From NCBI GenBank assembly GCA_003193925.1, contig PSPG01000012.1, positions 1 through 64,000 of the forward strand: a stretch of DNA of 64,000 nucleotides. Reading direction: 5' to 3'. Source of the stretch: Candidatus Thalassarchaeum betae. Lineage in GTDB: Archaea > Thermoplasmatota > Poseidoniia > Poseidoniales > Thalassarchaeaceae. Position 1 is the stretch's first letter; the number at the start of each line of letters is the position of its first letter. Below are positions 6,924-15,501 of the stretch, piece after piece. The position numbers and the translations under genes were made by a program. The notes beneath the pieces are model-generated. The model searched no databases. It saw nothing but the letters and a program-made list of their open reading frames with translations, and was not told where the DNA came from.

Positions 6924-8690
6924 GTGGCCGCCATACGGGGGTCAGGTGTGGACATCCCAGATGGCCTACGCTCGATGCTCGAGGGCGAGCTCGGCCCGAC
7001 CAAGCAGAAGGCTGCTCGCCTAGTCGTCGATCTGGCGTCTACTGCGGGAGCCAGCGAGTTCGTGTGCGTGGAGCACGCGCACGTCTCGGGGGTGAGCGTG
7101 CTCACCGGCGGTCACGGCCTTCGCCGCTTCCTCTCCGACCTGGCCGGTGACCCCGAGGGCAGGGTCGCGATTCCGACTACTCTGAACTCCGCGGGCTGTG
7201 ACCACGAGCGGATGGAGGAAATGGGCATAGACCACCCGGACTTCCTCGAGCAGCAGTTCGAGATCGTGCACGCGTACTCCGAGCTTGGCATCGACGCGAT
7301 CCTCTCGTGCACGCCCTACGACCGCGGTATCGACGCAGGGGACGGCATAGGCTCGTGGGCCGAGTCCAACGCCGTCTGCTTCTCCAACTCCTACACCTCG
7401 CTGATCACCAATCGCGAGTCCGGGCTCTCCGCCCTCGCGACCGCCCTCACCGGCTGGGCGCCCTACTGGGGTCTGCACGTTGTTGAGAACCGCGTTCCTA
7501 ACATCCTCGTCAGCGTCGAGTGCGAGATGTCTGACGCTACCGACTGGAGCGTGCTGGGCGACTGGATAGGCAAGCAGGTACGACCCGACTGGAATCTGCC
7601 TTGGGGACCGATGCCTCGTATCATCGGTCTGCCGTGGGCCAGTTTCGAGATGCGCAAGGCGCTGAGCGCGGCGGCTGCCAACTACGGCTGCCCGATGCTG
7701 TGGGCTGACGGCCTCACTGCCGATGCACCCGCTGTCGACGGCTACCAGGGTGAGCTCACCTTCACCGAGGCGGACCTCGTCGAGCGCTACCGCGAACTCG
7801 CCCCGAGGGGGCAGGTCGACCTCGTGGTCATCGGCTGCCCACAAGCCAGCGTCGGCGAGGCGCGCGCTACCGCGGCGGCCGTCCGCGTGCGGATGGAGCT
7901 GGGAGAGGCGATCCCGAACCAGCGGCTCTGGGTCTTCATGAGCGGGCACAACCACGACCTCATCGCCGCCGACGGCACTCTGGACGTGCTGGAAGAAGCC
8001 GGGGCGCTGGTGCTGCGTGACACCTGCCCCGAGGTTACGCCCTACAACCGCTCGCGCTACAACCACCTGCTGACGAACTCGCTCAAGGCCGAGCACTACC
8101 TGACCAGTGGACTGAACCGCATGCCGACAAGCGTGGCCCCCCTCGAGCAGTGCGTCGCCCACGCCTTCGACCCGACGCTGGTCGAGGGCCCGAGCCCGGT
8201 ACTCAGAGCCGAGGGAGCCAAGTCGATGGCCTCTGCCAAGTCTCACCGCGGCGGCAAGCACGAATCAGCGGGCAGGGGTATCCCGAGCCAGAGTGAGTGG
8301 AGCATCACCGGCAAGGCGCTCGTCACCGACGTGCCGATCACCTACCTCGGCTACGTCAACCGGGACACCGGCACCATCGAGGAGCCCGGCCACCCTCTCA
8401 ACGGGACTGCAATCGAGGGCACCGTGCTGATCTATCCGAAGGGCTCGGGCTCGACGGTGGCGCCATTCGTGCTGATGGGGCTGATCTACACCGGCAAGGG
8501 ACCCGCGGCCATTGTCAACCGCGACGTCTGCCCGCTCACCCTTCCCGCGGCCTCCCTACTGGGCCTTCCATACGCCCACAGTTTCGATTCAGACCCGACG
8601 CTGGAGGTCAACACCGGAGATCAGGTCGAATTGACTCTGGCCGGCGGAAACGCGAATCTCAGGGTCGTCGCCCGTGTAAGCGAGGATTGA
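6924..8690 (+). CDS. Aconitase-X with fused small swivel domain (phosphomevalonate dehydratase-like)
   Basis: 588 aa from the GTG at 6924 (TTG at 6918 possible). Residues ~1-430 match the AcnX large subunit (DUF521): IPTTLNSAGCDHERMEEMG, then ILSCTPYD, VVIGCPQAS and LRDTCPEVTPY. The latter three supply cysteines that would ligate the iron-sulfur cluster. Residues ~455-588 match the small subunit (DUF126), with LGYVNRDTGTIEEPGHPL and the serine-containing PKGSGSTVAPFVL. In archaea AcnX large and small subunits, usually separate proteins, form mevalonate-5-phosphate dehydratase of the archaeal mevalonate route. Here both are in one chain joined by a short glycine/serine/histidine linker. Its stop overlaps the start of tgtA (TGATG). 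An amino-acid-related AcnX hydratase is an alternative. Confidence 0.8.
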   Translation: MAAIRGSGVDIPDGLRSMLEGELGPTKQKAARLVVDLASTAGASEFVCVEHAHVSGVSVLTGGHGLRRFLSDLAGDPEGRVAIPTTLNSAGCDHERMEEMGIDHPDFLEQQFEIVHAYSELGIDAILSCTPYDRGIDAGDGIGSWAESNAVCFSNSYTSLITNRESGLSALATALTGWAPYWGLHVVENRVPNILVSVECEMSDATDWSVLGDWIGKQVRPDWNLPWGPMPRIIGLPWASFEMRKALSAAAANYGCPMLWADGLTADAPAVDGYQGELTFTEADLVERYRELAPRGQVDLVVIGCPQASVGEARATAAAVRVRMELGEAIPNQRLWVFMSGHNHDLIAADGTLDVLEEAGALVLRDTCPEVTPYNRSRYNHLLTNSLKAEHYLTSGLNRMPTSVAPLEQCVAHAFDPTLVEGPSPVLRAEGAKSMASAKSHRGGKHESAGRGIPSQSEWSITGKALVTDVPITYLGYVNRDTGTIEEPGHPLNGTAIEGTVLIYPKGSGSTVAPFVLMGLIYTGKGPAAIVNRDVCPLTLPAASLLGLPYAHSFDSDPTLEVNTGDQVELTLAGGNANLRVVARVSED

Positions 8691-10846
8691 TGGCTTCCGG
8701 TGTTCGCGCCGGTTCCGTGTCTGTGCGCCCTGACCCCGAGCCCTGCCGAGCGCAGGACCTAGGCCTGTTCGAGGTAGTCACCCGTGACGGCGCTGCTAGA
8801 ATCGGGCGTCTGCACACCCTCCACGGTTCTATCAACACCCCGATGCTGCTCCCGGTAGTCAACCCCAACCTGCGCACCATCGAGCCCCGGGAGATGTGGG
8901 ACAGGTACGGCGTCGAGGCGCTCATCACCAACTCCTACGTGATCTGGAAGCACGACGAGCTGCGCGGGCAGGCGCTGGCCGACGGCATCCACGCCCTGCT
9001 CGACTTCCCCGGAGTCGTGGTGTCCGACTCCGGCACCTTCCAATCCTATGTCTACGGCGACGTCGAGGTCGGAGCCGAGGAGATCGTCGCCTTCCAGCGC
9101 GACATCGGCGTCGACATCGGTACCATGCTCGATGTCTTCGGCCGACCCGACATGAGCCGAGCCGAGCTCGAGCACTCGGTCGAGGAGACCGCTGCGAGAG
9201 CCGAGCAGTCGCTCGATACCGCCGGCGATGGGCTCCTGCTCAACGGTCCGGTACAAGGCGGCCTGTACGACGATCTGAGGGCGGCGGCGGGCAGTCTGAT
9301 GAGCTCTGCATCTGGCGAGCACCGCGGCTTTGCAGTCCACCCCATCGGAGGCATCGTCCCGCTGATGGAGAGGCAGCGCTACCGGGCGCTGTTCCGCATC
9401 CTGCTCGCCGCGAGATCGACCATCCCCCCCGACCGCCCCATCCACCTGTTCGGCTGCGGCCACCCGCTGCTGTTCCCGATGGCCATCGCATTGGGTGCCG
9501 ATCTGTTCGACAGCGCGGCCTACGCAATCTTCGCCCGCGACGACCGTCTGCTCACCCCGACGGGCACGGTCAAGTTGGCCGATGTCCGCGAGTGGCCGGC
9601 CCACAGCGCCGCGCTGTTCGGCCACACCCCCCACGAGGTCATGGCCATGGACTCCGATGAGCGCTCGACGCTGCTCGCGCACCACAACCTCGAGGTCACC
9701 CAGGCCGAGCTGGCTCGCTGCCGCGAGGCGATCCGCAACGGTACCATCTGGCAGCTTGCCGAGCAGCGCAGCCACTCCTCGCCGCAGTTGCGCGACGCCT
9801 TCCTTTGGGTGCTCGAGCAGCTGTACGAACTGGCCGATGACCCGGTAGGTGTGACGACACTCAACCTCATGGCCTCGACCAACCCGGTCAGGAGCGGCGG
9901 CGAGCACCTCAGCGACGATGTCGGCATGAGGCCGCACATACTGCATCTCCACGCCCTGCTGTCAATGCGCTGGAGGGTACCCGGTTCGTGGTGGGACGGC
10001 TCCGAGGAGGGCCCTGTGAGAGTCGTCCTAGTCGAAGGCGCAGCGCCGCCGTGGCGCGATTCCGCTCTAGGTGCTGTTGTCTCGGCACTCGTCGAGGAGC
10101 CGAGGAGCGTGGTGATGGTCTCGACCCCGCTCGGACCCATCCCGTTCAGTCTCGAGGATCTCTCTCCGTGGTGCCACCTCGAGGGGCCCGACGACATCTG
10201 GATGGAGGCCTACGACAATGACGAGATCACCGAGGGTCTCGAGGGGCTTGGCCTCGATGGACTCCCTCTCGTCCGCATCGCCCCCTCGTCCGACTCCGAG
10301 CACGAGCAGACCACAACGGTCCGTGCCTGGCTTGACCGCTGCGCGGTGGTCGACAAACTGGCCGTGCTCTGCGGCGTCAGCCCGATTGACGGCTGCATGC
10401 TGACCGACGGCATGAGCAGCCGCCGCTCACGCACCGACCGGATGGTCAACGTCCACTCGGGCGGCGAGCACATCCTCTCTCCGCGCCTCACAGACGGCGG
10501 CCTCACCCTTGCGCTCGACGGTGCGCGACGGCTCAACGCGCTGGATCCGAACCCCCCCACTGCTTTCGACGAGCCGATTGACGACGAAGGCTCGGACCAC
10601 CCGGGAATCCCCCGTGTGTGGCTGCTCGACGACGCCATCCCGTTCGTCGGACAGGGCCGCAACGTCATGCAGGGCTACGTGCTCGGCGCAGACCCCCACC
10701 TGACTTGCGGGCAGCCCTGCCTCGTGGTCGACGGAAACGGCGGACTAGTCGCCCACGGCATAGCGGTCACCACCGCACTGGAGATGGCGCACCTCAAGAA
10801 GGGAATAGCGGTGAGGGTCCGTGACGGGGCCCTGAAGGACCCCTGA
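8690..10846 (+). CDS. tgtA: tRNA-guanine(15) transglycosylase (archaeosine synthesis), zinc site degenerate
   Basis: 718 aa; the ATG at 8690 overlaps the upstream stop. The TGT barrel is clear. VVSDSGTFQS has the general acid/base Asp, LFGCGHPLLFPMAIALGADLF is the conserved barrel strand region, and FDSAAYAIFARDDR has the nucleophile Asp. In known archaeal enzymes the following segment is a PCxCPVC zinc motif. Here it reads WPAHSAALFGH (residues 302-312), so the three cysteines are gone. A C-terminal PUA domain is present (LVVDGNGGLVAHGIAVTT...KGIAVRVRDG). The enzyme exchanges G15 for preQ0 in tRNA. Whether this variant is active without zinc is unknown. Confidence 0.87.
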   Translation: MASGVRAGSVSVRPDPEPCRAQDLGLFEVVTRDGAARIGRLHTLHGSINTPMLLPVVNPNLRTIEPREMWDRYGVEALITNSYVIWKHDELRGQALADGIHALLDFPGVVVSDSGTFQSYVYGDVEVGAEEIVAFQRDIGVDIGTMLDVFGRPDMSRAELEHSVEETAARAEQSLDTAGDGLLLNGPVQGGLYDDLRAAAGSLMSSASGEHRGFAVHPIGGIVPLMERQRYRALFRILLAARSTIPPDRPIHLFGCGHPLLFPMAIALGADLFDSAAYAIFARDDRLLTPTGTVKLADVREWPAHSAALFGHTPHEVMAMDSDERSTLLAHHNLEVTQAELARCREAIRNGTIWQLAEQRSHSSPQLRDAFLWVLEQLYELADDPVGVTTLNLMASTNPVRSGGEHLSDDVGMRPHILHLHALLSMRWRVPGSWWDGSEEGPVRVVLVEGAAPPWRDSALGAVVSALVEEPRSVVMVSTPLGPIPFSLEDLSPWCHLEGPDDIWMEAYDNDEITEGLEGLGLDGLPLVRIAPSSDSEHEQTTTVRAWLDRCAVVDKLAVLCGVSPIDGCMLTDGMSSRRSRTDRMVNVHSGGEHILSPRLTDGGLTLALDGARRLNALDPNPPTAFDEPIDDEGSDHPGIPRVWLLDDAIPFVGQGRNVMQGYVLGADPHLTCGQPCLVVDGNGGLVAHGIAVTTALEMAHLKKGIAVRVRDGALKDP

Positions 10847-10905
10847 GGCTCACCTCCTCGCCCCGACCGGGGATTAGTTCAAGTGGCGCACTTACTAGTG
10901 GAGTT

Positions 10906-10925
10906 CGACTCCCCTCAGGGAGTCG
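10906..10925 (+). promoter_or_regulatory. Perfect 8-bp hairpin with 4-base loop before the ABC-2 operon
   Basis: CGACTCCC (10906-10913) pairs with GGGAGTCG (10918-10925) around CTCA, ending 10 bases before the operon's first ATG. It could be the terminator of tgtA or a leader structure affecting the ABC operon. No T-tract follows. Confidence 0.4.
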
Positions 10926-10935
10926 AGGTTGTAAA

Positions 10936-11934
10936 ATGGGCCGAGAATGGGACGGCGGACCGGTCATCACGGCGCGCAATCTGCGCAAGATGTACGGCCC
11001 CCACCTCGCCCTGGACGACATCAACCTCGAGATTCCTCCGGGAGCAGTCGGCATCCTCGGTCCGAATGGCGCCGGCAAGTCGACCCTGTTCAAGTGCCTT
11101 CTCGGTCTGATTAAGACGACCTCGGGCGATGGCACCGTCCTCGGTTACGACATCAGGACCGAGGGCGACATGATCCGCTCCCGGATCGGCTACATGCCGG
11201 AGTACGACGCCCTCGACCCCGGGCTGGCCGCTGTCGACCAGGTCCGCTACGCCGGCGAGCTGCTTGGGATGAACCCGGCCCACGCCACACGCAGGGCCCA
11301 TGAGGTCCTCGAGTATGTCGGGCTGAAGGACCAGCGCTACAGGAAGATAGAGACCTTCAGCACCGGTATGAAGCAGGCCACCAAGCTGGCCTGCGCCCTA
11401 ATCCACGACCCTGAGATCCTGATTTGCGACGAGCCGACCAACGGCCTCGACCAGAGGGCCCGCGAGTTCATGCTCCAGACTCTGAGGCGCACTGTCTCCG
11501 AGGGAGGGCGCTCGGTCCTGATGAGCAGCCACGTCATGGACGACATCCAGGACGTCTGTGACCGCATCGTGATGATCCACAAGGGCAAGATCGTGGTACA
11601 GCGACGTATCGAGGACCTCGCCAAGCAGGTCGAGCGCGAAATCGAGATATCGGTCTGGGGAGGCGCCAGCCGAATGCAGGCGGCGCTCGAGGGCCGCGGC
11701 TTCGAGGTCCGCAGGCTCGGCCGGGTGCTGCGCGTCGACCGCGTCGACGACAGCACCACCTTCTCCATCCTCGAGGCTGCCGTCGAGGCCGGTGTCCAAG
11801 TCAGGCAGATGCAGGAGTACGAGCCCGACCTCGAGGACATCTTCCTGCTGATCATGGACAGGCTCGGGGCCAAGGTCAGGGGGACCTCGGAGCTGATGAC
11901 CGAGGAACACACCGGAGGTGGGCCGCTTGAGTGA
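10936..11934 (+). CDS. ABC-2 type transporter ATP-binding protein (first)
   Basis: 332 aa. A full nucleotide-binding domain of the drug/antibiotic-export type: Walker A GPNGAGKST, signature FSTGMKQ, Walker B ILICDEPTNGLD and switch MSSHVMDD. A ~110-residue C-terminal extension with a beta-rich region (VSVWGGASRMQAALEG-like) ends in PDLEDIFLLIMDRLG, as is usual for NatA/CcmA-like ATPases. It energises the permease encoded next; the two genes overlap by 8 bases. Start choice: the ATG at 10936, with the strand VITARNLRKMYG following. First gene of a five-gene cluster. Confidence 0.87.
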   Translation: MGREWDGGPVITARNLRKMYGPHLALDDINLEIPPGAVGILGPNGAGKSTLFKCLLGLIKTTSGDGTVLGYDIRTEGDMIRSRIGYMPEYDALDPGLAAVDQVRYAGELLGMNPAHATRRAHEVLEYVGLKDQRYRKIETFSTGMKQATKLACALIHDPEILICDEPTNGLDQRAREFMLQTLRRTVSEGGRSVLMSSHVMDDIQDVCDRIVMIHKGKIVVQRRIEDLAKQVEREIEISVWGGASRMQAALEGRGFEVRRLGRVLRVDRVDDSTTFSILEAAVEAGVQVRQMQEYEPDLEDIFLLIMDRLGAKVRGTSELMTEEHTGGGPLE

Positions 11935-12943
11935 CGACGGAATCGACATCGGCGGCGGCAAGACCCGCATGGAGGTCGCGTACGGCTCCGGTGACGGCGA
12001 CGAGGAGGCTCAGGCCACCGTCGCGAAGAGGGAGGCCACGCTCGGGGCGATCTTCGAGCAGTCCTACCGGCCCTGGGAAGGCGAGTTGGGTCCGAGGTGG
12101 GTGCGGAACTACGCCATCTTCAGGCATCACGTCTACGGCCTCTTCCGAGGCACCGGACACCGGCACTACCACCCGATGGTGAAGCTGATCATCCTCGTCA
12201 TACTGCTGTTCTCGCTAATGCCCATACTGATGCTCTTCCTCGCCTCGCTCTCCGGCGGGGGGGAGATGGCCGACTTCTTCGGCAGGATGTGGGGGATAAA
12301 CCGCTACAACCTGTGGGGCCAAGTGCTCGGGTACTTCCCTAGGAACCTGTGTTGCTGGCCCCTTCTGACGGCCTTGGTGGTCGGCGGGATGATCTCCGAC
12401 GACCGCAGGAACGGCACCAGCGCCATCTACTTCTCGAGGCCGGTGACGAGACTCGACTACACCGCGATGAAGTACCTCAGCGTCGCTGTCGTGCTGGGCT
12501 TCGTCATCGTGCTCTCGTACTTCGCCTACTACACCTCGGCCATCATCTTCAACGCCGAGGGATGGGCCTACCTAATCGACACCCTGCCCATCTTCCTAGG
12601 AGGATTGTTTGCAGGCATCCTCGTGGTCATCACCTACACCTCGATCGGACTCGCCCTGTCGAGCATCAGCCAGAGCCGCTTCTTCGCAGCCATTGCCTTC
12701 CTCAGCCTGATCTACGGCACCAAGCTGCTCGCTCTGCTGGTCGACACCCAGTTTGATTCCTCTATCCTGTACATCCTCAGCCCCTACGACTGCCTCGCCC
12801 ACATCGGGCAGTGGCTGCTCGGCATAGAGTCGAACTACGAACATCCGCTATCCTTCTCGATAGTATCGATACTGGCGGTGAACGCCGCCTCCATCGGGCT
12901 GCTCGCAGCACGCGTAAGCTCTCTGGAGGTGACTAGGGAATGA
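11927..12943 (+). CDS. ABC-2 type permease (first)
   Basis: 338 aa from a TTG at 11927 preceded by GGAGGTG; GTG at 11918 would overlap that ribosome site. The ~70-residue cytoplasmic N-terminus contains SYRPWEGELGPRWVR, a motif often seen in ABC-2 permeases partnered with these ATPases. About six helices follow, including LIILVILLFSLMPILMLFLA and CCWPLLTALVVGGMISDDRRNGTSAIYF. The last pattern (switch from helix to RRNGT...YFSRPV) is typical of ABC-2 proteins. Overlaps the next ATPase gene by ATGA. Confidence 0.8.
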   Translation: MSDDGIDIGGGKTRMEVAYGSGDGDEEAQATVAKREATLGAIFEQSYRPWEGELGPRWVRNYAIFRHHVYGLFRGTGHRHYHPMVKLIILVILLFSLMPILMLFLASLSGGGEMADFFGRMWGINRYNLWGQVLGYFPRNLCCWPLLTALVVGGMISDDRRNGTSAIYFSRPVTRLDYTAMKYLSVAVVLGFVIVLSYFAYYTSAIIFNAEGWAYLIDTLPIFLGGLFAGILVVITYTSIGLALSSISQSRFFAAIAFLSLIYGTKLLALLVDTQFDSSILYILSPYDCLAHIGQWLLGIESNYEHPLSFSIVSILAVNAASIGLLAARVSSLEVTRE

Positions 12944-13881
12944 GCGAGGCGAAGACGCCCGCCGTCTTGGTCGACCAAGTCTCTAAGTGGTACGGACAGG
13001 TCATCGGTCTCAACGACGTCTCTCTCGCCATCGATGGCGGCGTGACTGGTGTGCTCGGCCCCAACGGAGCCGGCAAATCGACCCTGTTCAAGCTCCTGAT
13101 GGGCCGGCTGAGGCCGAGCCAGGGCAGCGTCCGGCTGTTCGGCATCGACCCGTGGTCCAACGCCGCCCCATATCGCAGGGTCGGCTACGTCAGCGAGTCC
13201 GAGAGGATGTACGACTGGATGACCGGGCTCGACTTCGTCACCACTCTGGCAAGGCTCCACGGCATGACTCGCGAGGAGGCCACGGCCAGAGCCGAGCACG
13301 TGCTCGACTTCGTCGGCCTCGCCGATGTCCAGAACAAGGAGCTAGGCAAGTACAGCAAGGGCATGAGGCAGCGCGTCAAGATAGCCCACGCACTAGTCCA
13401 CGACCCCGATCTCATCATCCTCGACGAGCCGCTGCAAGGCTGCGATCCGATAGCCCGGACCAGCATCATGAGCGTCATCCGCGAGCTTGGCTCGCAGGGC
13501 AAGACCGTGCTGATCTCGAGCCACATCCTCGAGGAGATAGAGCGCATCACCGAGCAGATCGTCATACTGCACAACGGTAGGCTGCTCGCCCTCGGGAACC
13601 TGCATGCCATCAGGGGACTGCTCGACAAGCACCCCCATAGGATACTGCTGACATGCGATGACCCTCGCAGACTCGCCTCCGAGTTCATCGCCGAGGACCC
13701 GGTCTACGGTGTGAGCTTCCCTGAAGAGGGCCAGTTGGAGATCCAGACCAACAACCTCTCTGAGGCTCATTCCATCCTGCCCCGTGTCATTGTCAATTCA
13801 GGGACCAACGTGACCTCGATTGAGAACCCTGACGACAACCTCGAGTCCCTGCTGGGCTACCTCGTGGGAGGTGATTCGTGA
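12940..13881 (+). CDS. ABC-2 type transporter ATP-binding protein (second)
   Basis: 313 aa. Walker A GPNGAGKST, signature YSKGMRQ, Walker B plus D-loop LIILDEPLQGCDP, switch ISSHILEE. The usual DEPTNGLDP is changed to DEPLQGCDP. These positions flank the ATP site and the D-loop, so the variation may tune hydrolysis, though the catalytic Glu is kept. Its start overlaps the upstream stop (ATGA) and its own stop overlaps the next start. The two ATPases of the operon probably pair with one permease each, or form a heterodimeric exporter. Confidence 0.85.
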   Translation: MSEAKTPAVLVDQVSKWYGQVIGLNDVSLAIDGGVTGVLGPNGAGKSTLFKLLMGRLRPSQGSVRLFGIDPWSNAAPYRRVGYVSESERMYDWMTGLDFVTTLARLHGMTREEATARAEHVLDFVGLADVQNKELGKYSKGMRQRVKIAHALVHDPDLIILDEPLQGCDPIARTSIMSVIRELGSQGKTVLISSHILEEIERITEQIVILHNGRLLALGNLHAIRGLLDKHPHRILLTCDDPRRLASEFIAEDPVYGVSFPEEGQLEIQTNNLSEAHSILPRVIVNSGTNVTSIENPDDNLESLLGYLVGGDS

Positions 13882-15491
13882 TGGATGAGAAGGGTCGGGC
13901 GCTGAGCGAGACGGTGTGGACCCGCCTCGACCGCAAGGCCGGAGCGATAACAGAATTCACCGTCAGGCAGCTCAGGCACCGCATCTCGACATGGGTGGTG
14001 CTCTCCGTCGGCGTCCTCGTGATGGCACTGCTGCTGGCTTTCTACATCGACGGCATCAGGGATGGCTTCGAGCCGTTCGACAACGACGGCGATTCAGAAG
14101 ACTGGGACAAAGACGGATACCCTAGAGGCCAGGAGGATAAGTTCGGAACCAGTGACTGGGACGGCACCGAGTACCCCGGCTCCGGCTACTACGAGGTAGA
14201 CGGCGATATAGACTGGAACGACGAGGCAAGATTCCACTCTGGCAACCACACTTGGCAGGGTGAGGGCTACTTCGAGGCCGATTGGCTAGACACCGACTAC
14301 TCCGGCAGCCGCTGGTCGGGCATCGTCGACTGGGGGGACGTGGAGCCTTGCCCCGAAGGGCAAATCTTCGACGAGTGGTGGCCGAATTGGGGCGAGGCCT
14401 GCACCTACGACGATGGCTCCTACTTCGTCAGTGGGAAATTCAAGGCCTCCGGGTCCGTAAACGTCCCCGAGAACTACTACATGGAGTGGGGGCACATCAC
14501 CGACGAGTACTACGTCGAACCGGACCCGGCTTCGATGTACATCGACGAGGATGGCATCCTGTGGGACGGCAGGGACGTCTCCGAGATCGGCACCGAGATC
14601 GACGACGACGGCGACTGCTTGCTGTTGATGAATGACGACAACAACAACGGCATCCCTTGCGACGTCATATGGGTGCTAGACGCGGATGGCGATGAGATTG
14701 TCGAGATCAGAGCCGACTACCTTGTGAATGAGGACCCCGCGGAGAGCGAGTACGTCGGCGAGTCGTCGCACAGGACCTTCATCATCGGGACCGGCAAGAT
14801 GGCTTTCGTGATGCTGCTCGGAATCTTTATCCCGCTGTTCCTCGCTCTTGGCCTCGTCAGGGACGAGACCGAGAACGGTACGCTGCACTACCTGCTCTCG
14901 AAGCCGATCCACCGTGCCGAGTTCATCCTCTACCGGTTACTCGGCTACTTACTGCTGGCAGGCACCTACATCCTCGTATTGGTGCTACTGATGGCGCTGA
15001 TAACCTCGCTCATAGGACCGGGCGAGAGCCTGATCCGGCTGTCCGACTTCCCCGTGTGGCTGGGCATTGGCCTGGCTACCGTGCTCGTCTTAGCCGCTTA
15101 CGGGGCGCTGTACAACACATTGGGCATGGTATTCCCCAAGTACGGCGTCTACATGTGCATAGTGATCGGCGTCTGGGAGTTCGTCATGGGGATGTTCACG
15201 ATGACTCTGCCTTCGGCAACGGTGCCGATGCTCTCGATATCCCACTGGGCCTTGCAGATGATCGATGCCATCGTTCTCATCGCGTGGCCCAACACCCTGC
15301 AGTACTCGCAGATGGCCGAGGCCTTCGGCTTCGACTCCCCTCTCCCGTTCTTCTGGCAGCCTCCGGTCCACACGCTCGAGACCCAGAGCCCGGTGGTGGC
15401 CCTCATCGTCAGCATGGTAGTCCTGATGGCAGTCACCCTAGGCATGATAGTCATCGGTCAGTCCAGTTTCAAGAATCGGGAGATAATGTGA
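13881..15491 (+). CDS. ABC-2 type permease with large acidic extracytoplasmic domain (second)
   Basis: 536 aa; ATG at 13881 with GGAGGTG 7 bases upstream. Helix 1 lies at about residues 36-56 (STWVVLSVGVLVMALLLAFY). It is followed by a ~245-residue hydrophilic segment (57-303) very rich in Asp, Gly, Trp and Tyr, before five to six C-terminal helices (FVMLLGIFIPLFLALGLV onward). The start of the loop, DNDGDSEDWDKDGY, looks like the calcium-binding DxDxDG repeats of thrombospondin type 3 or dockerin modules. Standard ABC-2 permeases have loops of a few to about 200 residues here. DETENGTLHYLLSKP after helix 2 is the conserved ABC-2 motif. Confidence 0.78.
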   Translation: MDEKGRALSETVWTRLDRKAGAITEFTVRQLRHRISTWVVLSVGVLVMALLLAFYIDGIRDGFEPFDNDGDSEDWDKDGYPRGQEDKFGTSDWDGTEYPGSGYYEVDGDIDWNDEARFHSGNHTWQGEGYFEADWLDTDYSGSRWSGIVDWGDVEPCPEGQIFDEWWPNWGEACTYDDGSYFVSGKFKASGSVNVPENYYMEWGHITDEYYVEPDPASMYIDEDGILWDGRDVSEIGTEIDDDGDCLLLMNDDNNNGIPCDVIWVLDADGDEIVEIRADYLVNEDPAESEYVGESSHRTFIIGTGKMAFVMLLGIFIPLFLALGLVRDETENGTLHYLLSKPIHRAEFILYRLLGYLLLAGTYILVLVLLMALITSLIGPGESLIRLSDFPVWLGIGLATVLVLAAYGALYNTLGMVFPKYGVYMCIVIGVWEFVMGMFTMTLPSATVPMLSISHWALQMIDAIVLIAWPNTLQYSQMAEAFGFDSPLPFFWQPPVHTLETQSPVVALIVSMVVLMAVTLGMIVIGQSSFKNREIM

Positions 15492-15501
15492 GGGCCGCTC
15501 C

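Noticed and set aside
7020-8261. 413-codon open frame on the minus strand
   Set aside because: It is antisense to the aconitase-X gene, whose motifs are unmistakable; long antisense frames arise from high GC third positions.
8759-9952. 397-codon minus-strand frame over tgtA
   Set aside because: Antisense to the transglycosylase; no domain content.
10861-10930. tRNA-like stretch with gttcgac and an arm resembling a T-loop before the ABC-2 operon
   Set aside because: The T-stem would contain T-T and A-C mismatches, no D-stem or acceptor pairing can be built, and the same bases form a better 8-bp hairpin.
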